DNA from: Liolophura sinensis
Lineage: Eukaryota; Mollusca; Polyplacophora; Chitonida; Chitonidae
Length of the DNA stretch: 64,000 nucleotides
Assembly (NCBI RefSeq): GCF_032854445.1
Contig: NC_088304.1
Span: 21,615,850 to 21,679,849 of the forward strand
Direction: 5' to 3'
The translations under genes were made by a program, and so were the position numbers. The stretch's first letter is position 1. Each line of letters begins with the position of its first letter. The notes under the pieces were generated by a model. It ran no database searches. It was not told the origin of the DNA and saw nothing but the letters and a program-made list of their open reading frames with translations. This document shows positions 54,654-64,000 of this stretch, piece by piece.

Positions 54654-55125
54654 CCCACTGCGCGATTATCTGTGCGCGGACGAACTGCGGCAAAACAGTC
54701 TTCGTGCTGGACCTGCTTGAAGGCCGTTTCCGCGGTTTTTTTTAATTACATTGTGATCCTGTGCCCCACTCTTAAGCATAACGAGGCGCACAGGCGGCGA
54801 TGGAGACTGTCTGACCATGAGCTCTATTGTTTTAACCTCGGCGAGCGGCTCAACGACTGTCTGACAAAAGAAAGAAAGAAAAATGCTGTCATTCATGGCT
54901 TTCTCGGGCCGTCATACAAAGCAAAGCGTCTGGGTCCTCACTCACAAACACAACGCCGTCCTCAAAGACATTCGCAAGCAGAAAAGGTGGGTGGCTTTAT
55001 TCCACTGCAAAGATCGGCGCTCGTTCAACGAGTGCCTGGAGGAGAACCACATCATCGAGGCCGACAGCGAAAAGGCAAAGGTTCGACAGAGCTCAAGAAC
55101 AATCCGCATTCTACGCTCCTGCTAA
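54654..55125 (+). pseudogene. Polinton packaging ATPase (FtsK/HerA or A32 type), broken
   Basis: Just after the capsid-like gene a P-loop TNCGKTVF lies at about 54680-54703. A frame change at a run of T (about 54737) leads to VILCPTLKHNEAHRRRW. After a further change comes FSGRHTKQSVWVLTHKHNAV, then RKQKRWVALFHCKDRRSFNE and a stop at 55125. The Walker A motif followed by these blocks fits the ATPase that pumps DNA into Polinton-like capsids. The remaining length, about 155 codons, is short for the family. At least two frameshifts are present. Confidence 0.65.
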
Positions 55126-55157
55126 TGACTGATACGCCCGCCACATCTAAGATTATA

Positions 55158-55187
55158 TATTAGACGTAGGCGCCCCTACGTCTAATA
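55158..55187. promoter_or_regulatory. Perfect 13-bp inverted repeat, 4-bp loop
   Basis: TATTAGACGTAGG (55158-55170) and its exact reverse complement (55175-55187) flank the loop CGCC. The hairpin lies 33 bases after the ATPase stop and 13 bases before the ATG of the next gene, and overlaps an AT-rich TATATATTA word. It could be a transcription stop for the first gene, a protein-binding site for the second, or both. In an element whose genes have decayed, a perfect stem is notable. Confidence 0.75.
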
Positions 55188-55199
55188 GACGTATGAAGC

Positions 55200-55762
55200 A
55201 TGAATACCGACGAGCTTATAGACGAGATTCTGGGCGCAGAGGAGGAGCCCGGCCGAAGCCAACAGCCCGGCCGAAGCCAACAGCCTGGCCGAAGCCAACA
55301 GCCCGACCTCAGCCAACAACATGATGCACGGCAGCTCAGGGATAGGCTGGCGGCACTTGCGGTGGGTTGGAAGGCCAAACGATATCTGGGAAAAGACGTA
55401 ACAGCCGCTGAGATCGACGCCATGAGCGACGAAGATGTTGAAAGAAGATGCTGAGGAGTTCCGGTGTCGACGAAGAGCGAAGGCGGCATGACCGCGCTGC
55501 CGCCCAGGAAAATTGGGCCCGAAAGCGCACCGAGCGCTTGGGCTGGATCAACGATGAACTCCGAGGCCAGGGCCACGCTGTCCAAACGTTCCGGGATGTC
55601 GACGCTGCAATCCGCGAGTATTCTATGGTCACGGGCAAAACTCTTACACGCGACGCACGAGACGCATGCGACGCGCGGCTGGGCACAGAGCCACAGCTCT
55701 CCGATTTGTATGTGCCTAGTGAGGATCAAAAACACCGTAAGATAACCTTCATCATCCTGTAA
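55200..55762 (+). pseudogene. Polinton small charged protein, one frameshift
   Basis: It starts MNTDELIDEILGAEEE and has three-fold GRSQQP repeats from an 18-bp DNA repeat (about 55250-55310). It continues DVTAAEIDAMSDEDVER and, after a frame change near 55445, KRTERLGWINDELRGQGHAV, QTFRDVDAAIREYSMVTGKT and a C-terminal LSDLYVPSEDQKHRKITF. A homologous segment is in the relic at 9063-9222. The protein is hydrophilic and probably helical. Function is unknown. It sits between the ATPase and the integrase on the same strand. Confidence 0.6.
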
Positions 55763-55959
55763 ATGTGTGTGGTTGGGGGTGTGAGTTACGGAATCGCAAA
55801 ACTCACCAAGTAATCCGAACTGACTGTGCCGGACTCACCATTAAGCTCCTCGCCGTATGGCAGGCACGATCTTAGTAGTGAGGTGGTTCTGCGCACTCAA
55901 ATACGCCACGATGATTAACATATTTTTCGTCTCAAATCTGTTAGAGGGCTGCTAGAATA

Positions 55960-57033
55960 CCTTGATGACATGGCTAGTAAGGTGTCTGCTACAGCTATCG
56001 TGGGTACTGGAAGGGTCGAGTGGCCATCCAGAAACTTGCCACTGCGGCAAAATTCTCCGAAGATGTGGTCCGGGCCTGGCTGAAAAAGCAGGCTATCTGG
56101 CAGATATACCTGTCTCGTACCAGAAAAATACCGAGGCCTATGTTCGATGTTTCCACGCCGAATGACATCCACCAAGCCAATCTTCTACTTCTACCACATG
56201 ATCGGCGAGGCCGGAAGCTGTATAAGAACGCGCTGACAGTTGTTGATGTCGCTTCAAGGAGGAGGAATCTTTGGCTACTAAAGATTCCAAAGAAGTCGCT
56301 GATGCTCTCTCTTGCATTTACAAGCGGGGACCCCTTCGATGGCCGAAGCTTCTCCAAGTTGACCCTGGGCGCGAGTTTATGGGTGCAGCCAAAACTGGGT
56401 TTATGGGTGCGGCCAACTGCTGGCCAAACACGATGTCACAGTCCGCCGAGGTCGCGTGGATATCCACCGAGACCAAGGCATAGTGGAGCGTTTCAACCGT
56501 ACTCTGGCTGAGGGGCTCTTTGGACATCAGCACGCCCAGGAGATGCGCCTCCCACCCGAACATTGGTCAACTGAATGGGTGGCTCGGCTGCCCTCTGTTG
56601 TGGCCGCTCTGAATAACGAGACAACGAGACTGATCGGTAAAAAGCCAAAAGACGCCATCAAGGCAAAAGGGGTGCCCCATAAGCCTTCCTCGACGGTTCC
56701 AGGTCGTCCCGTTGGACTTAATGAGCCGAAGATCTCCGAGGGTGTTGGCGTTCGTTATCTCTATCAGCCTGGAGAGCTGGAGGGCGGCCGCCGTCGCGCG
56801 ACTCATCCTGTGTGGTCTCTAGAGATATATCGGCTTGGGCGCTCTGTCATATAGCCTAATGAACCCGTGCTGCACTATCTAATCGATACGTCGGATGGCC
56901 TGCAATGGGGATTCGTTCGTGAGGAGTTGCTTATAGTGCCTCCCGATACTCAGCTTCCCCCGGATGGGGTTTCTACGGCGCTAGTAGTTCCTCGAAGAGG
57001 ATTGTCCATTCCAGCCCATCCTGCGGATGCCGT
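55960..57033 (+). pseudogene. Retrovirus-like integrase (Polinton INT), broken
   Basis: N-terminal part: SEDVVRAWLKKQAIWQIYLS and RPMFDVSTPNDIHQANLLLL. Core: ALTVVDVASRR with the first catalytic Asp. After a frame change comes LLQVDPGREFMG with the second Asp, then in a third frame GIVERFNRTLAEGLFGHQ with the Glu: the D,D-E set of retroviral-type integrases, which here join Polinton ends to the target and leave a short duplication. A stop at 56852-56854 cuts off the C-terminal part, which continues in another frame (GLQWGFVREELLIVPPDTQL). A 21-base tandem duplication at about 56374-56415 lies between the second Asp and the Glu. It converges with, and reaches, the 3' end of the polymerase gene. 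Confidence 0.85.
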
Positions 57034-60000
57034 TAAGGAGGCGCATCTCTATGGCCATAAGCCAAGGTGTGGACACCATCTTCGGCGATCCCAGCGCTTA
57101 CTATCGAAGGGGGACAGTGAGACCTTAATCAGGTGCTGCCCATAGATATGGTGGCGCTCTGATCGCAGCACGTCCATACCGTGTTGGAAGATCTTCTTCT
57201 CGAAGAGGGCCTCTTTGTACTGCTTATGGCGGATGCGCTTTTCCACAACTCCCTTTTTCACGCCCTTGACCTTGTGAATGTTGGCTCCACCTGCCTCCAG
57301 AATGGAGTACATCTTGGGGCGCAGACCAATGTATTCTGCGATCGGCCGCCCCGCGCACTCTTCTTTCATTTTCCCCAAGGCCTTCACATTTGCTACGCTG
57401 TGCAAGGGGTGGTCTTGGGGGTAATCTGAGGTGTGGTAGAGCTTTGTATTCTCAGCCATATCCCTATAAACATCCTTAGTCTGAATCTCGAGTAGCAGAC
57501 TCTCCGTGTCAGTGTAGAGGAGCTGGTAGCGCTCTCCGTACTGGGCCTTCATGTGGCTGTAGTAGAAGTCGTACATCAGGTGCTTGGAGAGATCTACAAT
57601 GCTCATGCCAACATAGATAGGTCGGTTTAGGACTAGACGGGTCTTGTGCATCTGAATCGTTGCGAGGTCATCATCAAATACGTTTGCCCGTGCGAAGCTC
57701 GGGTTGACTATTAGGCGTCGGAGCTTGTCGTCTTCATTAGAGCGTACCAGCTTGACGTCCACACGCTTCCGAAGGTCCTCCATAGTTTTTCCGAAGACCG
57801 AGTTGTTCATTAGCTTGTACAGGTCCTTCTCGAATTTACTCGCTGCCGTTTTTCGGAGCTCGGTGTTCATCCTGATATAGGGTTCCATCCAAGGGCCTGG
57901 TGAACCTTTGTCAGGCGCATTCCCAGAGATAGATACAGCTGTAGGTTCCCGTAGTGCAGGACGTACCGTTCTTTGTAGCGGAGGTTGGTAACCAGCTTTT
58001 CGACCTCGGTAGGGGCTTTCTTGCCGAGAAGGCCGTGCTGATAGTCTGATATCCACTCTTTCTGGACCACCAGACGCACCGGGGCTAATGGGTAGCTGTT
58101 ATGTGCGTTATGTAGGTCGGCCGGATACTCTTTGTCGGCCTCGAGGATGTAACCGGAAGGACTGTCGTGGGGGTGGGTAGCAATCGTTTCACCGAGACGC
58201 TGCGCGTCACCTACCCACTGGAAGCCGCCCGTTGGAAGGAACTGACCTATAGCCCAGCCATATAGATTTTTGGCGTCTAGGTATTGGATGTAGCTGTTTG
58301 GGATTTCGGGGTTGTGTCCCTCCACCTGCGGATTATTGGCTTTGGCGTATCGCTTACTTACCATGGAGATACCTCCTCGCAACCCCTTCTCAGTGAAGAC
58401 ATGTTGGTCGTAGTCTGTCAACAGCTCCAGCTCTACCCCGGATTTCTTGAACAGCGCATCCCACGAGAGACCTGGGCTCGTAAAGTAGTGAGCAGGGTCC
58501 AATCCATACGGCCGTAAACATGTCTTCCGGAAGGCCTCAAACACATCGGCCAACAGGGGCACGTCTGTGCGGCAGTAAAGGTCTGTGTAGTCTCCCAGAT
58601 TGGTGCAGTCAAATGCCTTCCATACTTGTTGAGCGTGGATGTAGTCCTTATAGCTAATGCCTGAGACTTTGAACTTACTGTAGAAAGCCTCTTTGGGTGG
58701 GAGGCTTTACTCGTCGAAGCGCTCCCAGGAGTCTATATATTCATAGAGGTAGACGCCCTTGCGCATGAGCAACTAACTTTTTTCTTTGGCAGGCTCATAC
58801 CGGGCTGTGATGTGGAAAGCCTCAGGTTTGTTGGCCTCTACCAGATTGTCAAGAGAAGCCGGTAAGAATTGAAGGCTGTCGATGAAGCGGAGCTGCCCCA
58901 GCGAGAAGGAGATGTACTTTTCCGTGTTGTTGGGGATGCAGGAGATGCGGCCCTCCACCTTACTTATGGCTTGCATCAGGAGGTGCCCATCGTAGCCCCG
59001 TAGGTTGTGGAAGACTACTGGTATGGCTGTCTTAGGACCCAGCCGCAACTTTAGGTTGCATGCGTTATGGGCCGCGCCTCTGTACTTGCCGGTGATATGG
59101 CAGTGATCGGTCACAGAATCGGCGCCTAGAGGCTTCTCACACACGTGGCAGGTTGCGGCGTTGTTGTGGGCCTGCCAGTCCTGGGGAGTCATCCTCATGG
59201 CTATAGGGTTAGCTAGAACATTTTGGATTTCCCGCTCCTCCTGTCGGAGAGCTCTGAGGAAGTGTTCCGTCGCGTCAGAGCCTCAGTATTCCACGGGAGG
59301 TTTTGTGCGGCCGTTGCAACGCACCACAACATAGCAGTAACTGCAGGGCTCGTGGTGCTGAGTCTTTTGAGTGCTGCTCTCTGTAGGTGACGGCGGCGGG
59401 CCTTCAACCTTTTTCGGTCAGAGCTGCAAAGTCGGCATATATGATGAACGGAGCCGGTAGCTGTTTGTGGTGGTTCTGAAAGGTGAACTTGTTTTCCTCC
59501 TCCTGGGGCATCTCCACCCTCACCGCCGTCTGGCCAATCCCACAGCATTCCGGCTTATGCGCCTCCCTTGTGTAACCGTGTAGACACCGCTCACAAAAGT
59601 GCTTGCGATTCCGTGTCTTACTTTCTTGGAACAGGAGACGATCGAAATCTTTTATCCACGTATAATGGAATTTGCCTGCCTTCCCAATCAGCAGCAGATT
59701 GATTCGGAGCTTTTCGCCGGTCTGCTTGCTGAGACAATGCACGATCACACCCTTGTCCCACCCGAACACATTGATGGCGAGGTCGTTCTTTTCCTCCACT
59801 TTAGGGATCTGAGAGATGGGCGTGGGGGCGTTGATCCCCAAAGTCAAGACCATCATTGGTGGGATACTTTGTTGGTCTCTGAGGGTGCCGCGCGGCTGGA
59901 AAAAAGGCAGATCGGAGTGCCCATCGGAGGCAGTCGTCGTCTTTGTTCTTCACATTGATGACTGCTTTCGTGTTACTCACAGCTGCAGGTAGGGGGGTGT

Positions 60001-60724
60001 AGGACCCGCCTCTCACTGGCTGATACCTTGCAATGTCAAGCCAGAGTGTTTGCACGCTATTGACAACCCACCCTGACCGTCGATGTGTCCATTTTTTCAG
60101 CACCTCCTGGATGGTGGGGAAGGCCTTATCTAGAGCCCCATCAATGTCACCAGCCTCTAAGAGGGCCTCTTGTTTGCTGTGGAGTACTGGGCTGGTATAC
60201 TCTTCACTGCCATCGGCGTTGTCCTTTCGCAACTGAACCCTGAGTCCTAGTTGGAACTTAACCCCGTTGAGTGCCAGGATCTCTTCTTCTAGCTTCTGGC
60301 GAATAAGGGCTCGAATTTCTTTTAAGAAGGCTACTGGGTCCGTCCAAACGCCTTCGGGTACGCCCATCCGCCAGGCCCGGAGGAGATTCCTTATGGCCCT
60401 GCCGGTGTTAGTAAATTCTAGTTTCTTTTCACCCTGTATTCCGCCTAGCAATTCATCCAACTCCTCGTTACTGAGGAGGTTCTTGACGTCTTGCTTCAAC
60501 TCCTCGTTAGTGAGGGGGTTCTTGACGTCTTGCTTCAACTCCTCGTTTCTTCGGGAGTTCTTGTTGTCTTGCAGCCGGTTTAACTCGGCCACAGCCGTTT
60601 TATGCCAGTCGAGGATCCCCTGCAATTCTTCCAAGGCATTGCTGGACCGTGGGTACTTGGGCCGCACACCTAGGAGCGTCTCAAACTCCCCCCGTAGTGC
60701 ACGCGCTTTTTCATGGTGGTTCAT
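57033..60724 (-). pseudogene. polB: Protein-primed family B DNA polymerase (pPolB), broken in several places
   Basis: Read right to left. The N-terminal helical region has NEELKQDVKN repeats (60,470-60,560). Then come NVKNKDDDCLRWALRSAFFP and, after a frame change at about 59,830, NDLAINVFGWDKGVIVHCLS and FIIYADFAALTEKG, which is exonuclease I with Ala where the catalytic Glu is usual. A zinc-binding stretch CHVCEKPLG and DHCHITGKYRGAAHNACN follows, with exonuclease II FHNLRGYDGHLLM. Polymerase motif A is YLDAKNLYGWAIGQ, motif B is YKLMNNSVFGKTMED and motif C is YTDTES in place of the usual TDTDS. The C-terminus is LSPFDSKRW, then a frame change before the stop near 57033. Stops or frame changes occur near 59830, 59400, 59280, 58700, 57900 and 57100. 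The 3.7-kb length fits the family. Confidence 0.9.
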
Positions 60725-60819
60725 TGTACGCGTCGAATTCCTAATGGTGCTGTTTCTCTAACACTAAATTTCGAGCGCTGATATCTGCCTGGTGGTGCTG
60801 TTTCTCTAATTGTAAATTT

Positions 60820-61122
60820 CTATAGCCGCCAGCCGGTTGAACTCGTCCAAGAAAGCCTTGTGCCTCTGCCGCCTTTCCCGCATCTGGCATTATGATATCC
60901 ACAGGCCATGCAAAGCCGAAGTCGGTTTTTAACGCCCCGACCACATCTAATACATTGGTCTGTGCCAAGACATTTCCGCAGACTGGCTAAATGAATCCCG
61001 CAATAGTCCCCCAGACAGCTCTTACCACAGAGCTCGGTGCAGCCGATGGGTAGCCACCGACACTTATTGTAACCCCTTGGCATGTTGTATACACAGTTGG
61101 TGTAAAAGCATGCCTGGTGCAA
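60820..61122 (-). pseudogene. Cys-rich small protein upstream of the polymerase, probable zinc binder
   Basis: The frame from 61122 encodes MHQACFYTNCVYNMPRGY, CTELCGKSCLGDYCGIH, CIRCGRGVKNRLRLCMACGY, with at least 13 cysteines in 100 residues. Pairs of C-x2-C indicate one or two zinc ribbons. After about residue 80 the frame appears to slip; another frame carries a more plausible charged helix ending near 60,820. It lies between the right terminal repeat (61139) and the polymerase gene, on the same strand as the polymerase. Function is unknown; nucleic-acid binding is a reasonable inference from the zinc ribbon. Confidence 0.5.
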
Positions 61123-61138
61123 TTGGTATGTCTAATAG

Positions 61139-61325
61139 AACCCGAGAAGGGGCTGGGGGCCTCTATTTGTTCTGGGGAGGACCCCCAGGGGAGGGTGCGC
61201 CAGAACCTATAGTGTGTATACTACCCCCCAGAAGCAGGGAAGGGAATGGGGGCTGGGAGCCTCTATTTGTTATGGGGAGTGCCCCAAGGGGAGGGTGCGC
61301 CAAAACCCCTATTCCCTATACTACT
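61139..61325 (-). repeat. Right terminal inverted repeat of the Polinton
   Basis: On the minus strand it begins AGTAGTATAGGGAATAGGGG and GCGCACCCTCCCCTTGGGGC, then repeats the motif (CTATAGGTTCTGGCGCACCC). This matches the two-part terminal repeat at the start of T2 and T3. It is only about 187 bp, whereas the left side carries extra subterminal sequence. Confidence 0.9.
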
Positions 61326-62160
61326 CTACCCGTGCTGTAGTATATATATTTTAAACTGTAACATTTATTCCTGCTAGGAGAACATTACCGTTGTACACAT
61401 CGCACGGGATATGGACTTAAGTTATTTGACGCCTTGGGTTTAGTCATCCATTATTGACAACACTCATACAAGATGCTTACTTCACAACGAGTAACAACCG
61501 TCATAACACATTGAAAGACATGACCCACAACTCCTAATATTGCGAGACCAAGCTCTTAGAAAAATGAATCTGAATCATGTGTATGTTTTCATTATTTTGT
61601 TGTAGTACATGTGGTCTACGGAAAAGACGGTAAGATAGCACGATTTCTAGCGTTGAAGCATATCCTGTGTGAAAGCATTTTTAACTGACTTAAATATATT
61701 GCGCTGTCCCTCTCTAGGGAGGGAATCTTTAGTTTCCTAGGTAAAATAAAACTGTGACGAAAAAGGTTGACATTTCATCTGTAAAGTGTTCTACCACAGT
61801 ACCACGGTATCGCATTTCAACCATGACGATAACAGGTTAATGAGTTTTGTCGCGAACAAACTCAGTAGATTACGCGCTTATCCTTGACCAGAAGGCGATA
61901 GTTGAAGCCTAAACAGATGCTATGGTATGTTGGTCAAAATGCCTTTACACGACCGCACGATAGTGTAAGTCTAACACTTTTGTTTAGGCTTTGCTATCAG
62001 TCCAGCACGACAAGGCTACAGTTTATTTCTAATGGAAGATCACAACAGCCTAATGCTTTCGACCACGTTGAGCTTAAAGAATACATGAAAAGGTACTTTA
62101 TAGAATGACTAGTATTACTTTAAGGACACTAAAGAAAGATATGCCAAAACAAATAGAAAA
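61326..62160. repeat. Lectin 5' region, first of two tandem copies
   Basis: From TTTTAAACTGTAACATTTAT (about 61349) onward this block matches 62280-63120 at an offset of 930-960 bases. It also matches the region around copy C (16560-17290). It holds the broken signal exon below and shares AGAAGGCGATAGTTGAAGCC. Confidence 0.85.
61564..61629 (+). pseudogene. Lectin signal-peptide exon, broken
   Basis: It starts MNLNHVYVFIILL and hits TAG after 13 codons. Compared with the exon at 62493 one base is missing in the hydrophobic core. The donor G|GTAAGATAG remains. No following lectin-domain exon is present before the next copy. Confidence 0.75.
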
Positions 62161-62279
62161 AAATTCTCATAAAGGTAAATTGACAGGAGGCTGCCTTTTT
62201 CCGGTTGTGTGTGACCACTTGCCAGCTATCACAGTGCGGCCGCTGTTCTAGTTTACTACCCATTCTGTAATATTTATAT

Positions 62280-63120
62280 TTTAAACTGTAACATTTATTC
62301 CTGCTAGGAGAACTTTGCCATTGTGCACATCGCACGGGATATGGATTTAAGTTATTTGACGCCTTGGGTTTAGTCATCCATTATTGACAACACTCATACA
62401 AGATGCTTACTTCACAATGAGTAACCATCGTCATACCACATTGAAGGGTTTGACTGAGAACACCTGGTATTACGAGAGCAAACTCTTAAAAAATGAGTCT
62501 GAAATATGTGTATGTTTTCATTATTTTGTCAGTGCTACATATCGTCTACAGTGAAGACGGTAAGATAACCAGATTTCTAGCGTTCAAAGCATATCCTGTG
62601 TGAAAGCTGTATGAATACATTTTGTTTTTTGTTTTGTGTTTTAACTGACTTAAAAATATTGTCCTGTCTCTCTTTCAGGAGTGAATTGTTAGATTCCTAG
62701 GTAAAATGAAACTGTGATGAAAAAGGTTGACATTTCATCTGTAAAGTGTTCTACCACAGTACCACAGTATCGCATTTCCACCATGACGATAGCAGGTTAA
62801 TGAGTTTTGTCGCCAACAAACTCAGTAGATTACGCGCTTACCCTTGACCAGAAGGCGATAGTTGAAGCCTGAACAGATGCTACGGTATGTTGGTCAAAAT
62901 GCCTCAACACGACCGCACGACAGTGTAAGTCTAACACTTGTGTTTGCGCTTGCTAACAGTCCAGCACGACAAGGCCACAGTTTATTTCTAAGGCAAAGAC
63001 GACAACAGTCTAATGTTTTCGACCATGTTGAGTTTAAAGAATACACGAAAGGCTACATTATAGAACGAATAGCATCGTTTTAAGGAAAGTAAAGAAATAT
63101 GCCAAGGAAATGAGATAAAA
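62280..63120. repeat. Lectin 5' region, second of two tandem copies
   Basis: This is the partner of 61350-62160. Just left of it, at about 62237-62258, lies a site related to the one used by the Polinton, here without insertion. Confidence 0.85.
62493..62559 (+). CDS. Lectin signal-peptide exon, intact
   Basis: The 67-nt exon encodes MSLKYVYVFIILSVLHIVYS then ED and ends in phase 1 at G|GTAAGATAACC, the same layout as copy C. If functional, its lectin-domain exons must lie beyond the right edge. None was found up to 64000. Confidence 0.7.
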
Positions 63121-63841
63121 TTATCACGTGTAGAATAATAACGTGAAGATGCCAATTTACAATTTAACTAACAATTTCACCATGTTGTCGTTCCATGAAG
63201 GGGATAATTAAACACCATAGAGCGTGGACGTTTTATGTTAAAAACGCATGATTGCGTTTGCATTGGCTGATGACGAGTCAATTCTTACTTTAAACAGTGT
63301 CTTAGTTCTTTGAAGGTTTGTATTGATCGTTGTTATGGAAATTGATTATTTACCAGGAGCGTCTGTTATAGATGACAATTGATAGAGAAATGTCTGTTTC
63401 GACGAGCATGATTTTTATCCTATTTTCCTTTACAAAACCGGCTTTGATAATGTATTCATGAATATAAAGCGGATCAGTGTCAAGTTTCTGGCTAAATACT
63501 ACACTTCTTTCCGTTTGTACGGTATGTTCAGAACAACTACTCTGTTTGTTTGATTTTCAAAAAGGGTTGCCATATTTACTGCCGACTCTATCAAACCCTT
63601 CTGAGTAGCTGTAGAGAATAGCGATGTCATTATTATAATGGTAATTAAATTGAAGACAGACTTATACGTCTCATTAATTGCAGTTAACATCACTGAGTGT
63701 TTCATTACCTAATTCTGCTTCAGATATTTTCCCCATCTGCGTGTAATTTGCGACTGTTCAGGTACTTGATTCAGGAGCTTAACCGGGACACAGTGTGATA
63801 GTGATGCTATATTCATCGTGTTGAATTAAGTCGCCATTAGG
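63121..63841. other. No gene seen; partly related to other lectin introns
   Basis: 63300-63420 resembles 25797-26010 (TTAGTTCTTTGAAGGTTTG; AAATGTCTGTTTCGACGA). 63,740-63,840 resembles 15,170-15,225 (CGTGTTGAATTAAGTCGCC). No exon was recognised. Confidence 0.5.
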
Positions 63842-64000
63842 ATGGCTGTGAGTTCAAGTCCAGCTCATGCTGGCTTCCTCTCCGGCCGTAAGAGGGAAGG
63901 CCTGACAACAACCTGCAGATGGTCGTGGGTTTCCCCCGGGCTGCTCCCAGTTTCCTCCCACTAAAATGCTGGCCGACGTCACATAAGTGAAATATCCTTG
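63842..64000 (+). mobile_element. SINE copy cut by the window edge
   Basis: It begins in the middle of the family at GATGGCTGTGAGTTCAAGTC, continues GCTGGCTTCCTCTCCGGCCG, and is cut at GTGAAATATCCTTG. The tRNA-like head is missing. Confidence 0.9.

Larger units (their letters stand above)
26992..61325. mobile_element. Polinton/Maverick element, 34.3-kb composite insertion
   Basis: The left end AGTAGTATAGGGAATAGG and right end CCTATTCCCTATACTACT are inverted copies, starting AG and ending CT as Polintons do. CTACC lies on both sides (26987-26991 and 61326-61330); extended to six bases the match has one mismatch (ACTACC and TCTACC). The right flank continues with sequence related to an unoccupied copy near 62,250, so the whole span behaves as one insertion. 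From left to right it holds terminal segment T1, an 18-kb tandem gene array, terminal segments T2 and T3, a spacer, a set of Polinton genes on both strands (48.9-61.1 kb), and a short right terminal repeat. Except for the array genes, most coding regions are broken. Whether the array was present at insertion or grew later is unknown. Confidence 0.9.

Overview
The window is animal nuclear DNA, most likely from a marine mollusc or another lophotrochozoan. The evidence is split genes with GT-AG introns, several copies of a tRNA-derived SINE whose tail (TATTCTTGAGTACGGCGTAA then an AAT repeat) I associate with molluscs, a Tc1-like transposon, tandemly duplicated secreted C-type lectin genes, and a large Polinton/Maverick element. 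The species assignment is inference.

Layout. 1-350 is a short tandem repeat. 597-2330 (minus strand) holds the first two coding exons of a phosphatidylinositol 4-kinase alpha gene that runs off the left edge. About 4.7-7.7 kb is a decayed transposon-like unit with a PHD-finger fragment and copies of GTGATTCCGTCAC on both sides. 8.2-23.4 kb is a cluster of duplicated lectin genes: copies A and B are clearly broken, while copy C has six exons, all joined in phase 1, ending in a PAN/apple-like domain. Its introns hold SINEs, an 820-bp fold-back element, minisatellites, and (in copy A) a relic of a second Polinton. A Tc1-like transposase lies at 23.8-24.8 kb. Two more lectin signal-peptide exons lie at 61.6 and 62.5 kb.

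26,992-61,325 is one composite Polinton insertion of 34.3 kb. Its ends carry the inverted sequence AGTAGTATAGGGAATAGG, the flanks share CTACC, and a related unoccupied site survives at about 62,240. Its right part (48.9-61.1 kb) encodes the usual Polinton set: protein-primed DNA polymerase B, retrovirus-like integrase, packaging ATPase, capsid-type genes and several small genes. Almost all of these are broken by frameshifts and stops. Its left part is an 18.3-kb head-to-tail array of twelve 1.42-kb units.

Each array unit carries a small intronless gene for a charged 107-residue protein, with a TATA-like box upstream and AATAAA signals downstream. The gene is open in ten of twelve units. The array is bounded by repeated terminal segments (T1, T2, T3) with nested palindromes and tRNA-like promoter boxes. 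An amplified, still-open gene inside an otherwise decayed virus-like transposon is the most unusual thing here.

Limits: many frameshifts in the lectin and Polinton genes lie in or near homopolymers, so some could be assembly indels. Family assignments rest on motifs I recognise; no search was run.
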